The position numbers were made by a program, and so were the translations under genes. From an uncultured Pirellulaceae bacterium (GTDB lineage Bacteria > Planctomycetota > Planctomycetia > Pirellulales > Pirellulaceae): 15,526 bases of DNA. The stretch covers positions 1 to 15,526 of the forward strand of contig CAMYKF010000740.1 of assembly GCA_947258905.1 (NCBI GenBank), given 5' to 3'. Positions 6,212 to 14,109 of the stretch are shown here, one piece after another. Every line of letters begins with the position of its first letter. Position 1 is the first letter of the stretch. The notes under the pieces are model-generated. The model did no database searches, was not told the origin of the DNA, and was given only the letters and a program-made list of their open reading frames with translations.

Positions 6212-6537
6212 GTCACGGACTCTTGGCAATCAAGCAGGAATTAGCAATTCGACACGCCTCACGACGCGTTCAATTCATTCGCGCGCGAAGCACTTCATTC
6301 GCGCGCGAAGCACTTCAAACTCTAGGTTCCAATTTCCACGATTCGCGTCCGGGCGTTTGCCAGTTTGCGGATATTCCAGTCGTAACGGTCCGGCGGAACG
6401 TACGGCTTGCCCGTGACGCGCACCTGGTACTTTTGCAGGAGCGAGCAAATTTTTTTCGCCGCATTTGGAATGACCTGTCCCACATTAGACGTGGGTAATA
6501 ACCGGCAGCTGGTTATCCCCGTGGCAACTTGCTAACA
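6212..6537. other. Divergent intergenic region between rhomboid and membrane-protein genes
   Basis: About 325 nt with no supportable gene. It holds a 20-bp duplication (6274-6313), an A/T-rich patch near 6446-6455, and a dyad ATAACC/GGTTAT at 6498-6503 and 6511-6516, about 20 nt before the start of the membrane-protein gene. No confident promoter boxes were found. Confidence 0.5.
6274..6313. repeat. Exact 20-bp tandem duplication
   Basis: TTCATTCGCGCGCGAAGCAC occurs twice in succession without mismatch (6274-6293 and 6294-6313), and TTCA begins a third copy. Each unit contains the palindrome TTCGCGCGCGAA. It lies upstream of the rhomboid gene. The identity of the copies suggests a recent duplication. 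Confidence 0.9.
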
Positions 6538-7341
6538 ATGGCGGACCCCACCATGGAACAGAATCTCTCTACCAGCAAATACCTTGAAGCCCTGAATGCT
6601 GACGAGGATGCTGCGGAAAAACTGGAAGCCATCAACACGACGGGCAAGACCGGTGGCTGGACCCTCTATTTAACGATCACCTGTGTTTTCCTGGTGCTCG
6701 GCAGCATTGTGGGATGCCTCAGTGCCGCTTACGGCTTTTACCAGCTCAGTCAGGACCCCATGGCGGCTGTGGAAGCCAACACTTCCACCAATCCCAAAGT
6801 CAAGGAGTGGCTGGAGCTTCAGGTGGAAACCAAACAGCAATACATGCCGATTCTGATCTACCTGGAATTTGCCAAGTTGCTGTTGTCGGCAGCCTTTGCC
6901 TTTGCCGCCGCCCTGCTGATCATTCGCCACGAAAAGGCCCGGCAGTTTACAATCGCCGTCTGCGCTATGACCCTGTTTTATCATCTGTGTGTGCTCGGCA
7001 TGTCCTTTGTGTTTATTGGCCAGACCGGTGGACTGGTGAACTCGGCGCTGGATGACGCGTTCGCTCAGGCCCAGTTTGAATCGAACGAACAGAAGGAACG
7101 TGTGGAGAACTACGTCAAAAACACCATGATCTCGTGGGTTACGGTGGCGATCTCGATTGGATTCCTCATCAAACTGGCCCTTTACGGCACCATCATGGCC
7201 TACCTGTGGAGCGACGATGTCAAAAAGGTCTTTGGAGAAGACCCGCTCGAATACCTGCGGCAACAGGAACAGGAAGCCCATGAGGACAAGGAGCGCGCAC
7301 TCAAAACCGAACCGGCGTGGGCCCAGTTGAGCAGCACATAG
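6538..7341 (+). CDS. Four-helix membrane protein of unknown function, 3' end altered
   Basis: Not recognised as a named family. The 267-residue protein begins with an acidic cytoplasmic-like segment and has four hydrophobic helices near residues 43-68, 103-129, 137-161 and 198-223. A Glu-rich coiled tail follows (LEYLRQQEQEAHEDKERALK). The ATG at 6538 is chosen; ATG 6553 is equally possible, and neither has a clear ribosome site. The last residues (about 259-267) appear to come from the antisense of an unrelated gene remnant at about 7311-7465, so the native C-terminus may have been replaced or extended. Homologs would show whether the tail normally ends near residue 257. Confidence 0.75.
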   Translation: MADPTMEQNLSTSKYLEALNADEDAAEKLEAINTTGKTGGWTLYLTITCVFLVLGSIVGCLSAAYGFYQLSQDPMAAVEANTSTNPKVKEWLELQVETKQQYMPILIYLEFAKLLLSAAFAFAAALLIIRHEKARQFTIAVCAMTLFYHLCVLGMSFVFIGQTGGLVNSALDDAFAQAQFESNEQKERVENYVKNTMISWVTVAISIGFLIKLALYGTIMAYLWSDDVKKVFGEDPLEYLRQQEQEAHEDKERALKTEPAWAQLSST

Positions 7342-7465
7342 CCCTTGGCGTCGAGCCGCTGTGAGAGCTCCGGCGTCATCCGCTCCATGACGTAGTAGAG
7401 CTCGTCGTAGGAGTCGAAGAACATCGGGATGCTGAAGACCCGGAAAGCGTCGTCGATATCGATTT
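7311..7465 (-). pseudogene. Remnant of a TRAP-transporter solute-binding protein (DctP-like) gene
   Basis: On the minus strand about 50 codons read as a protein-like segment: FRVFSIPMFFDSYDELYYV, then MERMTPELSQRL, then DAKGYVLLNWAHAG. This strongly recalls the region of DctP-type periplasmic binding proteins that reads roughly as LPFLFDSYEEV followed by a helix and KGFVVLNW. Both sides end abruptly: to the left the frame becomes the antisense of the membrane-protein gene, to the right it meets non-coding repeat sequence. There is no start and no remaining domain. It is probably a broken piece left by rearrangement, or a chimeric assembly join. The family call is from memory of the motif; the break points are approximate. 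Confidence 0.5.
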
Positions 7466-7489
7466 TTCTAGAAAGAAGTTTCCAGCCCA

Positions 7490-7530
7490 CATCCGCCCTG
7501 CGGGCACCTTCTCCCCAAGGGAGAAGGGAG
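7490..7530. repeat. Dispersed GC-rich hairpin repeat
   Basis: CCTTCTCCC (7507-7515) and GGGAGAAGG (7519-7527) form a perfect 9-bp stem with a 3-nt loop, preceded by the smaller stem GCCC-TGC-GGGC (7495-7505). Sequences of this type (gcccgcagggcgg next to a gggagaagg hairpin) recur between genes in many bacterial genomes, from memory. Together with the gene remnant it fills most of the 359-nt gap before the dodecin gene, whose remaining 170 nt show nothing distinctive. Confidence 0.55.
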
Positions 7531-7700
7531 GGAAAGCGTACCGGTTAACACGAGGTTCTATTTGGCTGAAAGTCGCGGCCTCGGGCACTCTCCCCCCTCG
7601 AATTCCCGAGACAAATTCGCGAAATTACGGACCCCGGATTACCCGGCGGGGAAATTCGTTCGCCATTTCAAAAATCTTGTCCGAATCAGGGAGTACCAAA

Positions 7701-7910
7701 ATGAGTGTTGCCAAAGTCACCGAGATCAAGGCCTCGTCAAAAAAGAGCTTCGAGGACGCCATCGAAAAAGGGATCAAGCGGGCGTCCAAAACGCTTGACA
7801 ATGTCTGTGGTGCCTGGATTTCCAGTCAGGAAGTTGTCGTGGAAGATGGCAAGATCAAGGAATACCGGGTCCTCATGAAAGTCACTTTTGTGCTTAAGGA
7901 CAAGGAATAA
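7701..7910 (+). CDS. Dodecin family flavin-binding protein
   Basis: A complete 69-residue protein matching dodecin in length and layout: VAKVTEIKASSKKSFEDAIE (first strand and helix), KGIKRASKTLDNVCGAWISS, then EVVVEDGKIKEYRVLMKVTF. Dodecins form hollow dodecamers that bind riboflavin, FMN or related flavins, storing or sequestering them in the cytoplasm. W39 corresponds to the conserved tryptophan that stacks on the flavin. GGGAG lies seven bases before the ATG, one of the better ribosome sites in the window. The gene is alone and is followed by a hairpin with a T-rich tail at 8047-8084. Confidence 0.92.
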   Translation: MSVAKVTEIKASSKKSFEDAIEKGIKRASKTLDNVCGAWISSQEVVVEDGKIKEYRVLMKVTFVLKDKE

Positions 7911-8046
7911 CCGCAAGAAATCGCGGCTTCTTGAAACATCCTCCTGGGATTTCCCGCAATCGGGGGTTGCCCGTAACCGCCATCCCGATGGACGCCAATC
8001 CGGCAAATCGACCTCCATCAGCCAGGCGGGTAATTACAATGTCATT

Positions 8047-8084
8047 CGCGCGGAGCCGCATGGCCGCTCCGCGCGGTTTCCTTT
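8047..8084 (+). terminator. Likely terminator after dodecin
   Basis: CGCGCGGAGC (8047-8056) and GCTCCGCGCG (8066-8075) form a perfect 10-bp GC-rich stem with a 9-nt loop, followed by GTTTCCTTTT. The interrupted T-run is not ideal, and the hairpin lies 137 nt after the dodecin stop, but it separates that gene from the tricorn-like gene. Confidence 0.65.
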
Positions 8085-8137
8085 TAATATTCATGTTCCG
8101 CCATTGGTTCATCTGAAATTTCGCCTGAGAGGTTGTT

Positions 8138-11100
8138 ATGTCGTTGAAACTGTTCTGCAAATCCGGTGTCGCCCTGTGCACACCCCTGTTGGTCGCGGCG
8201 ATGCTGGCGCTTGGCGTCACGCCATTGGACGCTCATGAAACGGAAGCCAGGGACGATGGAGCGCAAAGTACTCCCTCGGCCGGCATGCTGCGTTATCCCG
8301 ATGTCAGCAAGGATCACATTGTGTTTTCGTACGCCGGCGATCTCTGGATCGTGTCTCGCCAGGGCGGTACTGCCCGGCCATTGGCCAGCCCGGCTGGTCA
8401 GGAACGGTTTCCCCGCTTTAATGCTGCTGGTGACCGGATTGCATTCGTCGGTAACTACGAAGGTGATCAGGACCTGTACGTGATTGATACCAACGGCGGC
8501 AACGCCGAACGCATGACCTATCACCCCGCCAATGAAGTACTTTGCGACTGGACTGCTGACGATTCACTGTTGTACTCCAGCAATGGATACGCCGGCCTGG
8601 GACGCCAGCCCCAACTGTTTACGATCTCGACTGCAGAACCAATGGCCGAGCAAGTGGGCGTGCCCTACGGATCCAACGGATCCATCAGTGCCGACGGCAA
8701 GTGGCTCGCCTATACGCCTCACAGCCGCGACACCCGAACCTGGAAACGTTATCGCGGTGGCATGGCTTCCGATATCTGGCTGTTCAATCTGGAAAACGGC
8801 GAATCCCGCCAGGTGACCGACTGGGAAGGAACCGACTCGTTGCCCATGTGGCACGGTGACAAACTGTACTACCTCTCAGACAACGGCGATCAGCAACGAC
8901 TGAACATCTGGGAATACGATGTCGCTGGCAACTCGCACCGCCAGGTCACCACGTTTGCAGGTTATGACTGCAAGTGGCCATCGATCGGACCAGGTGCCGA
9001 CGGCAATGGCGAAATCGTCGTGCAAAATGGTGCTAATTTGTGGCTGGTAAATCTGGCCACTGGTGAGCAACAAACCGTGGAGATCACCATTCCCGGCGAT
9101 CGACCCGAAGTGCGCAAACAAGTGGTCGACGTATCCGAGTTCATCCAGGCGGGAGACATTTCGCCAAGCGGCAAACGTGCTGTGGTTGAAGCCCGTGGCG
9201 ATATCTGGACGCTGCCTGCCAAAAACGGTTCTCCCCGCAACCTGACGCGGACCAACGGCGTGGCAGAACGCATGCCTTCGTGGAGCCCTGACGGTCGCTG
9301 GGTCGCCTACTTCTCCGATGCCACCGGTGAATACGAACTGTATGTCACTCAATCGGATGGTCGCGGCGAAACCACCCAGCTGACTGACGACGGCAACGCA
9401 TGGCGTTACAACCCGGTGTGGTCGCCGGATTCCAAACACATCGTGTTTACCGACAAGGCTGGCAACATCTTTTTGAACACGATCGAGACAAAGGAAACCA
9501 AACTGGTTGATACCGATCCGTATAGTACACAACCCGATGTCAGCTGGTCGCACGACTCGGCATGGCTAACCTATGCCCTGTCCGAAGACAAGCCCGCAGC
9601 CAACACCAATGTCTGGGTTTACAACGTAGCCAGCGGCGACAAGAACCAGATTACCGAGTTCTTCAGTTGCGATAGCCCGGTGTTTGATCGCGATGGCAAG
9701 TACATCTTCTGCGCCAGCAGCCAGGCGTTTAACCAACCCAGCTACGAAGACGTGGGAACCACGTTCATTTATTCCGGCACGGAAGTTCTGCTGGCCATCC
9801 CGTTGCGAAGCGACGTCAAACAGCCGCTGTTGCCCGAAAGTGACGAAGTCTCCTGGGACGACGACGACAAGGAAGGCGACGAGGAGGGTGACGACGAAGA
9901 CGAAGACGAAGACGAAGACGAAGACGAAGACGAGGACGAGGATGAAGACGAGGATGAATCGGACGACAGCGACATGCCGTCGGGTGAATGGAACGGTCGC
10001 GTCCTCAGCGAGGAAATTCCCGAGGACGGACGCAACTTCACGATGTACCTCAACATCACCGACGATGGCTCCGTCAGCGGGCGTATCGAAACGCATCAGG
10101 GGACCGTGGACATTGATTCCGGCAACTACGATCCGGAGACCGGTGAAATCACCATGAGCGGTGGCAACGCCGAGATCACCGTCACGATCGACGGCAAGAT
10201 CAGCGACGGCGAATTCTCGGGCTCCGTGTCCGTCAACGGCGGCGAAATGGTGCTGGATATCGAGGCCTCGCTGAGTTCCTCCGGCTCCAGTGACGACGAG
10301 GAAGACGGCAATGACGAAGACGAGGAAGACGAAGACAAGGAACCGGTGGAAATCGAGTTCGACGGCATTACCCGTCGCATCTTCCGCCTGCCAGTCAAGC
10401 AAGGCAACTTTGGCACCCTGGCCGTCAACCACAAGAACCATTTGATCTACGCCCGTGTCGGATCGCGTGGACCGAATAGCAAAACCGCCATTCAAATCTT
10501 TGATCTGGAAGACGAAAAGAAAGCTGAAAAGACGGTTGTCGACGGTGCTCGCAATTTTGGCATCTCGGCCGATGGCAAAAAGCTGGTGGTCCTGCGTGGC
10601 GACGATATCTATCACATCGCTGCGGCGGCCGACCAGAAACTGTCGGACAAGTTCAAAACCGAAGGCATGAAAATCTCGATCGATCCGCGTGAGGAATGGC
10701 GTCAGGTATTCATGGACGCTTGGCGTGTGGAACGTGATTTCTTCTACGATCCGACGATGCACGGGGTCGACTGGGAAGCCATTCGCGATCGCTACGCCGA
10801 GATGATCGATGATTGCACATCCCGCGCCGATCTGGGATTCGTGATTGGCGAGATGATCGCCGAAATCAATGTGGGTCACGCCTACTATCGGTCGCCGCCG
10901 TCGGACGATGGAGCGGCTGAGGAAAATGTGGGCCTGCTGGGCTGTCGCTTCGCCGAGGAAGACGGCCGCTACAAGATCGCCGAGATCTATGAAGGCAGTG
11001 CCTGGGATACCGATGCCCGCAACCCGTTGCGCGCCGTCGGGATCGAGGAAGGTGATTTCATTCTGGAAGTCAACGACGTCGAATTGACGTCCGACAAGAA

Positions 11101-11908
11101 TCCGTACTCGGCATTCACCGGGATGGCCGGCATGACGGTCAACCTGTTGATCAGCAAGGATTCGAAGTCTGACGATGAAGACGAGCAGATTGCGGTCAAG
11201 TTGCTGGAAAGCGACAACAACCTGCGATTCCGTGCCTGGATTGAGAAGAACCGCAAGTACGTTTCCGATAGCACGAGCGGACGCGTCGGCTACATCTACG
11301 TGGTCAACACAGGGGTCCCGGGCCAAAACGATCTGTTCAGGCAGTTCTACGGCCAGGCATCAAAAGACGCGTTGATCATTGATGACCGCTGGAACGGTGG
11401 TGGCCAGATTCCTACTCGCTTTATCGAGTTGCTGAATCGTCCGGTAACCAACTACTGGGCCAAACGCGACGGTCGCGACTGGACCTGGCCTCCGGATTCC
11501 CATCAGGGTCCCAAGTGCATGTTAATTAATGGCATGGCCGGCTCCGGAGGCGACATGTTCCCGGCTTTGTTCCGCCAGGCGGGCCTCGGCAAGCTTGTGG
11601 GCATGCGTACCTGGGGCGGACTGGTCGGTATTTCCGGTAATCCGCAAATGATCGATGGTTCCAGCGTGACGGCTCCGACGTTTGCCTACTACGAGAAGGA
11701 CGGAACGTGGGGCATCGAGGGTCACGGTGTCGATCCCGACATTCGCGTCGTGGATGATCCCGCCCAGATGCAGGATGGCGGCGACCCGCAACTGGATGCC
11801 GCGATTCAGTTGATGCTGACCGAAATCGAGAGCAATGGTTACAAGGCTCCCGAACGGCCGGCCTACCCGGACCGCCGAACCATCGGCATTGCCGAGGACG
11901 ACAAGTAG
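8138..11908 (+). CDS. Secreted tricorn-like protease (beta-propeller, PDZ, S41 core) with acidic insert
   Basis: A 1256-residue exported peptidase. A signal peptide (residues 1-32, ending TPLDA) follows a GAGAGG ribosome site. The N-terminal half has repeated PD40-type propeller blades (such as PSWSPDGRWVAYFS and PVWSPDSKHIVF). The C-terminal half has the tricorn core: an alpha-helical part (EEWRQVFMDAWRVERDFFYD), H914 in NVGHAYY, a PDZ segment (LRAVGIEEGDFILEVNDVEL), nucleophile S1136 in GMAGSGGD, and E1194 in WGIEGHGVDPD. In archaeal tricorn a Ser precedes the active His; here it is Gly913. An insert separates the halves: acidic run 574-612, a beta-rich Gly/Thr segment 613-717, then acidic run 719-733. 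Tricorn degrades peptides in the cytosol of archaea, but the signal peptide here implies extracytoplasmic peptide degradation. A terminator follows. Confidence 0.92.
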   Translation: MSLKLFCKSGVALCTPLLVAAMLALGVTPLDAHETEARDDGAQSTPSAGMLRYPDVSKDHIVFSYAGDLWIVSRQGGTARPLASPAGQERFPRFNAAGDRIAFVGNYEGDQDLYVIDTNGGNAERMTYHPANEVLCDWTADDSLLYSSNGYAGLGRQPQLFTISTAEPMAEQVGVPYGSNGSISADGKWLAYTPHSRDTRTWKRYRGGMASDIWLFNLENGESRQVTDWEGTDSLPMWHGDKLYYLSDNGDQQRLNIWEYDVAGNSHRQVTTFAGYDCKWPSIGPGADGNGEIVVQNGANLWLVNLATGEQQTVEITIPGDRPEVRKQVVDVSEFIQAGDISPSGKRAVVEARGDIWTLPAKNGSPRNLTRTNGVAERMPSWSPDGRWVAYFSDATGEYELYVTQSDGRGETTQLTDDGNAWRYNPVWSPDSKHIVFTDKAGNIFLNTIETKETKLVDTDPYSTQPDVSWSHDSAWLTYALSEDKPAANTNVWVYNVASGDKNQITEFFSCDSPVFDRDGKYIFCASSQAFNQPSYEDVGTTFIYSGTEVLLAIPLRSDVKQPLLPESDEVSWDDDDKEGDEEGDDEDEDEDEDEDEDEDEDEDEDESDDSDMPSGEWNGRVLSEEIPEDGRNFTMYLNITDDGSVSGRIETHQGTVDIDSGNYDPETGEITMSGGNAEITVTIDGKISDGEFSGSVSVNGGEMVLDIEASLSSSGSSDDEEDGNDEDEEDEDKEPVEIEFDGITRRIFRLPVKQGNFGTLAVNHKNHLIYARVGSRGPNSKTAIQIFDLEDEKKAEKTVVDGARNFGISADGKKLVVLRGDDIYHIAAAADQKLSDKFKTEGMKISIDPREEWRQVFMDAWRVERDFFYDPTMHGVDWEAIRDRYAEMIDDCTSRADLGFVIGEMIAEINVGHAYYRSPPSDDGAAEENVGLLGCRFAEEDGRYKIAEIYEGSAWDTDARNPLRAVGIEEGDFILEVNDVELTSDKNPYSAFTGMAGMTVNLLISKDSKSDDEDEQIAVKLLESDNNLRFRAWIEKNRKYVSDSTSGRVGYIYVVNTGVPGQNDLFRQFYGQASKDALIIDDRWNGGGQIPTRFIELLNRPVTNYWAKRDGRDWTWPPDSHQGPKCMLINGMAGSGGDMFPALFRQAGLGKLVGMRTWGGLVGISGNPQMIDGSSVTAPTFAYYEKDGTWGIEGHGVDPDIRVVDDPAQMQDGGDPQLDAAIQLMLTEIESNGYKAPERPAYPDRRTIGIAEDDK
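9857..9973 (+). repeat. Asp/Glu codon microsatellite in the tricorn-like gene
   Basis: Mostly GACGAA and GACGAG hexamers encode the acidic run at residues 574-612, interrupted by a few Lys, Gly and Ser codons. A shorter acidic stretch follows at 10292-10336. The pattern is the same kind as in the metalloprotease gene at 1695-1775. Confidence 0.85.
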
Positions 11909-11936
11909 ACTCACGGTCCTCGAAATTCAAAAAACG

Positions 11937-11971
11937 AAAACGCTCCGCATTGCTGATGCGGAGCGTTTTTC
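11937..11971 (+). terminator. Intrinsic terminator of the tricorn-like gene
   Basis: CGCTCCGCAT (11941-11950) and ATGCGGAGCG (11956-11965) form a perfect 10-bp stem with a 5-nt loop, followed by TTTTT and preceded by AAAA. It lies 28 nt after the stop codon. The symmetrical A and T runs would also allow use from the other strand. The rest of the gap up to 12134 shows no gene. Confidence 0.9.
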
Positions 11972-12134
11972 TTGCGCTTTCCGCAGCACCCGCACAATCG
12001 GGAATGCCCGCAGTAATTTTCCGCTACGTCGCTGCCCGGTCGCCGTGGTCGCGCTATTCGAGCAACCCGCTGTCCTATGTTTTCAAACACCGATCTCCCG
12101 TCGCAACCCCTCCAACTCCACGGACAATCCGAGC

Positions 12135-12545
12135 ATGAATATGAAACGGCAGCGCAGGAATCGCCAGGGGAACTCGCTGGTGGAACTCGTCGTGGGCTTC
12201 CCTATCCTGTTCCTGTTGACCTTCGGCTCGATTGAGGCCAGCACGTTGAATCACCTGCAACAGTGCGCGACGGAAACGTCCTATTTGGGAGCCCTGCGTG
12301 GCATACCGGCCGGCAACACCGAAGCCGACATTCGCAACATGATGACTGCGATGCTGGACGCCCGCGATATTCAAAACTCCACGATTGTGATTCAAGGTCT
12401 CGATGGAACGCCCTATGACAATCTGGCATCAGGCGACAAGTTCCGCGTCACGACGACCATTCCGGCATCCGACAACCTGCCCATGCTCGCAATGATTTGC
12501 AGCCTTCAGGATATGGAATCGGATCGGATTGCCCAAAAGAACTGA
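12135..12545 (+). CDS. TadE-like pseudopilin/pilus-assembly protein
   Basis: A 136-residue protein with the TadE layout: a short basic N-terminus (MNMKRQRRNRQG), then one hydrophobic helix carrying a glutamate near its start (NSLVELVVGFPILFLLTFGS), and an extracytoplasmic tail of about 100 residues. TadE and TadF proteins are minor pseudopilins cut by a prepilin peptidase before a Glu-containing helix and help assemble tight-adherence pili. ATG 12135 is used although the frame is open far upstream, because translation from there starts directly at the basic leader; ATG 12141 is two codons further on. It is first of three related genes, with 30 nt to the next. No ATPase, secretin or peptidase gene is nearby. 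Confidence 0.8.
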   Translation: MNMKRQRRNRQGNSLVELVVGFPILFLLTFGSIEASTLNHLQQCATETSYLGALRGIPAGNTEADIRNMMTAMLDARDIQNSTIVIQGLDGTPYDNLASGDKFRVTTTIPASDNLPMLAMICSLQDMESDRIAQKN

Positions 12546-12575
12546 TTTACCCGATACACCTCCACTGGAACGACC

Positions 12576-13655
12576 ATGAACCGACAGGCTGCCACACGAC
12601 AAGGCTCGATTTTTATCCTGTTGCTGTTTTTGCTGCCCATCATTGTGCTGGTAGGTGGTTTTGCGGTCGACGTAGCCTATGTGCAACGCACGCGCGCCGA
12701 ATTGCGGTCCGCTACTGACCTCGCTGCCAAAGCGGCGGCCATGAACCTGTCCCAGTACTCGGACACCACGCTGGCCACCAACAAGGCGATTGAAATCGCC
12801 GGACTGAACAAGGTCGCTGGTCAATCTCTGACGATTGCTCCTGCAGATGTCGTGTTCGGCAGTTCCGTCAAGCAACTTGACGGCACCTACGATTTCGTCG
12901 ACGGCGGTACACCGACCAATGCCGTCAAGGTGATTGGAAAACGCACCGCATCATCGGCCGACGGGCCCATCATCTCGTTCTTTGGCCATATGTACGGCCA
13001 TCAGAACTACGAACCGGAAATCTATTCCTATGCCGCGTTTATTGACGTCGACATTTGCCTCGTGCTGGACCGCAGTGGCAGTATGAAACTGCCGGTGGTC
13101 GATGGCGATCCCTATGACCCGGATTATCAGAATCTGGAACCGGCCGCCAACTCGCGGTGGGTGGCGCTGGACGGCGCAATGCGCACGTTTTTGGGCGTCA
13201 TGGACAGTTCATCTGCCCAGGAACAGGTTTCACTGGTCACCTTTGCCAGCGATGTCACGACCGACGTGGATCTGGATACCGACATGACACCCATCTATGA
13301 CGAACTGGACGACCGATTGGTCACCGTGTGGACCGGCAGCACGGATATCGCAGCCGGAGTCGTTCGCGGCGAGTCGGTACTGACGGGCATCAATGCCCGG
13401 CCGCTGGCCATGAAGGTCATGGTAGTGCTGACCGATGGCAACTATACCGAAGCCGATCCGGTTCCGGCAGCCACTTCCGCTGCCGGGCAGGATATCATCA
13501 TCAACACCATTACGTTCGGCGACGGGGCAGATCAGACCACCATGCAGAGCATCGCAACCGTTGGCAGCGGCAATCATTATCACGCGGATACCGCAGGTGA
13601 CCTGACGGCGATCTTCCAGGAAATCGCCGCCAGCCTGACCGTGCTGATCGACTAG
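12576..13655 (+). CDS. TadG-like protein with von Willebrand factor A domain
   Basis: A 359-residue protein anchored by one N-terminal helix (GSIFILLLFLLPIIVLVGGF), followed by the TadG-type segment AVDVAYVQRTRAELRSATDL. A vWA domain spans about 158-355, with a complete MIDAS metal site: D165, S167 and S169 in DRSGSM, T256 in GSTDIAAG, D287 in LTDGN. vWA domains bind protein partners through a divalent metal, so surface adhesion or pilus scaffolding is likely. Membrane-anchored vWA proteins of this build accompany TadE-like genes in planctomycetes. The gene sits between two TadE-like genes with short gaps (30 and 35 nt), implying one operon. No ribosome site of note precedes the ATG. Confidence 0.85.
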   Translation: MNRQAATRQGSIFILLLFLLPIIVLVGGFAVDVAYVQRTRAELRSATDLAAKAAAMNLSQYSDTTLATNKAIEIAGLNKVAGQSLTIAPADVVFGSSVKQLDGTYDFVDGGTPTNAVKVIGKRTASSADGPIISFFGHMYGHQNYEPEIYSYAAFIDVDICLVLDRSGSMKLPVVDGDPYDPDYQNLEPAANSRWVALDGAMRTFLGVMDSSSAQEQVSLVTFASDVTTDVDLDTDMTPIYDELDDRLVTVWTGSTDIAAGVVRGESVLTGINARPLAMKVMVVLTDGNYTEADPVPAATSAAGQDIIINTITFGDGADQTTMQSIATVGSGNHYHADTAGDLTAIFQEIAASLTVLID

Positions 13656-13690
13656 TCGACAGCGTACACAGAAATCAAAGACGCAAATCC

Positions 13691-14095
13691 ATGAACAACA
13701 TTATCAAACGCTACAAGAATCGCCGTGGAGCCGCAGTTATCGAATTCGCGATGACCGTGCCCCTGCTCTTCCTGTTCGTATTCGCGTCGATTGAGTTCTC
13801 ACGCGCCAACATGATCAAGAACATGATTGAAAATGCGGCCATGGAAGGTGCCCGCGAAGGCATGTTGCCCGGCCACACAGCCGCCGACTGCATCGCCGCC
13901 GCACAGGATCTGATCGACATCATGGCCCTGAACGACGCCACGATTACCGTCGAACCCGCATCATTGACTCCAACGACGCCGACCGTCACGGTCATGGTCA
14001 GCGTGCCGCTGGCCACGAATTCGCTGCCCATGTCGAAATTCGTGCTGGGCGAATCGTTGACCCAGTCGGTGACGCTGCCGCGCGAAATACAGTAG
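13691..14095 (+). CDS. TadE-like pseudopilin/pilus-assembly protein, second copy
   Basis: A 134-residue protein with the basic leader MNNIIKRYKNRRG, then the helix AAVIEFAMTVPLLFLFVFAS and the typical continuation IEFSRANMIKNMIENAAMEG. This fits the TadE consensus better than the upstream copy. The remaining ~85 residues form a Thr/Val-rich tail. It closes the three-gene operon. Its stop codon lies 14 nt from the stop of the convergent acyl ligase gene, with no terminator between, so the two transcripts probably overlap at their 3' ends. Confidence 0.87.
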   Translation: MNNIIKRYKNRRGAAVIEFAMTVPLLFLFVFASIEFSRANMIKNMIENAAMEGAREGMLPGHTAADCIAAAQDLIDIMALNDATITVEPASLTPTTPTVTVMVSVPLATNSLPMSKFVLGESLTQSVTLPREIQ

Positions 14096-14109
14096 CGGCA
14101 GGCGACGAG

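Noticed and set aside
7200..7490. Complete 96-codon minus-strand gene
   Set aside because: Only the middle resembles a protein family. Its C-terminal third is the antisense of the membrane-protein gene, so it is treated as a gene remnant.
9566..11326. Long minus-strand open frame (586 codons) opposite the tricorn-like gene
   Set aside because: It is a shadow of the GC-rich coding strand, with Val/Phe repeats that are the antisense of the Asp/Glu tract and no start signal.
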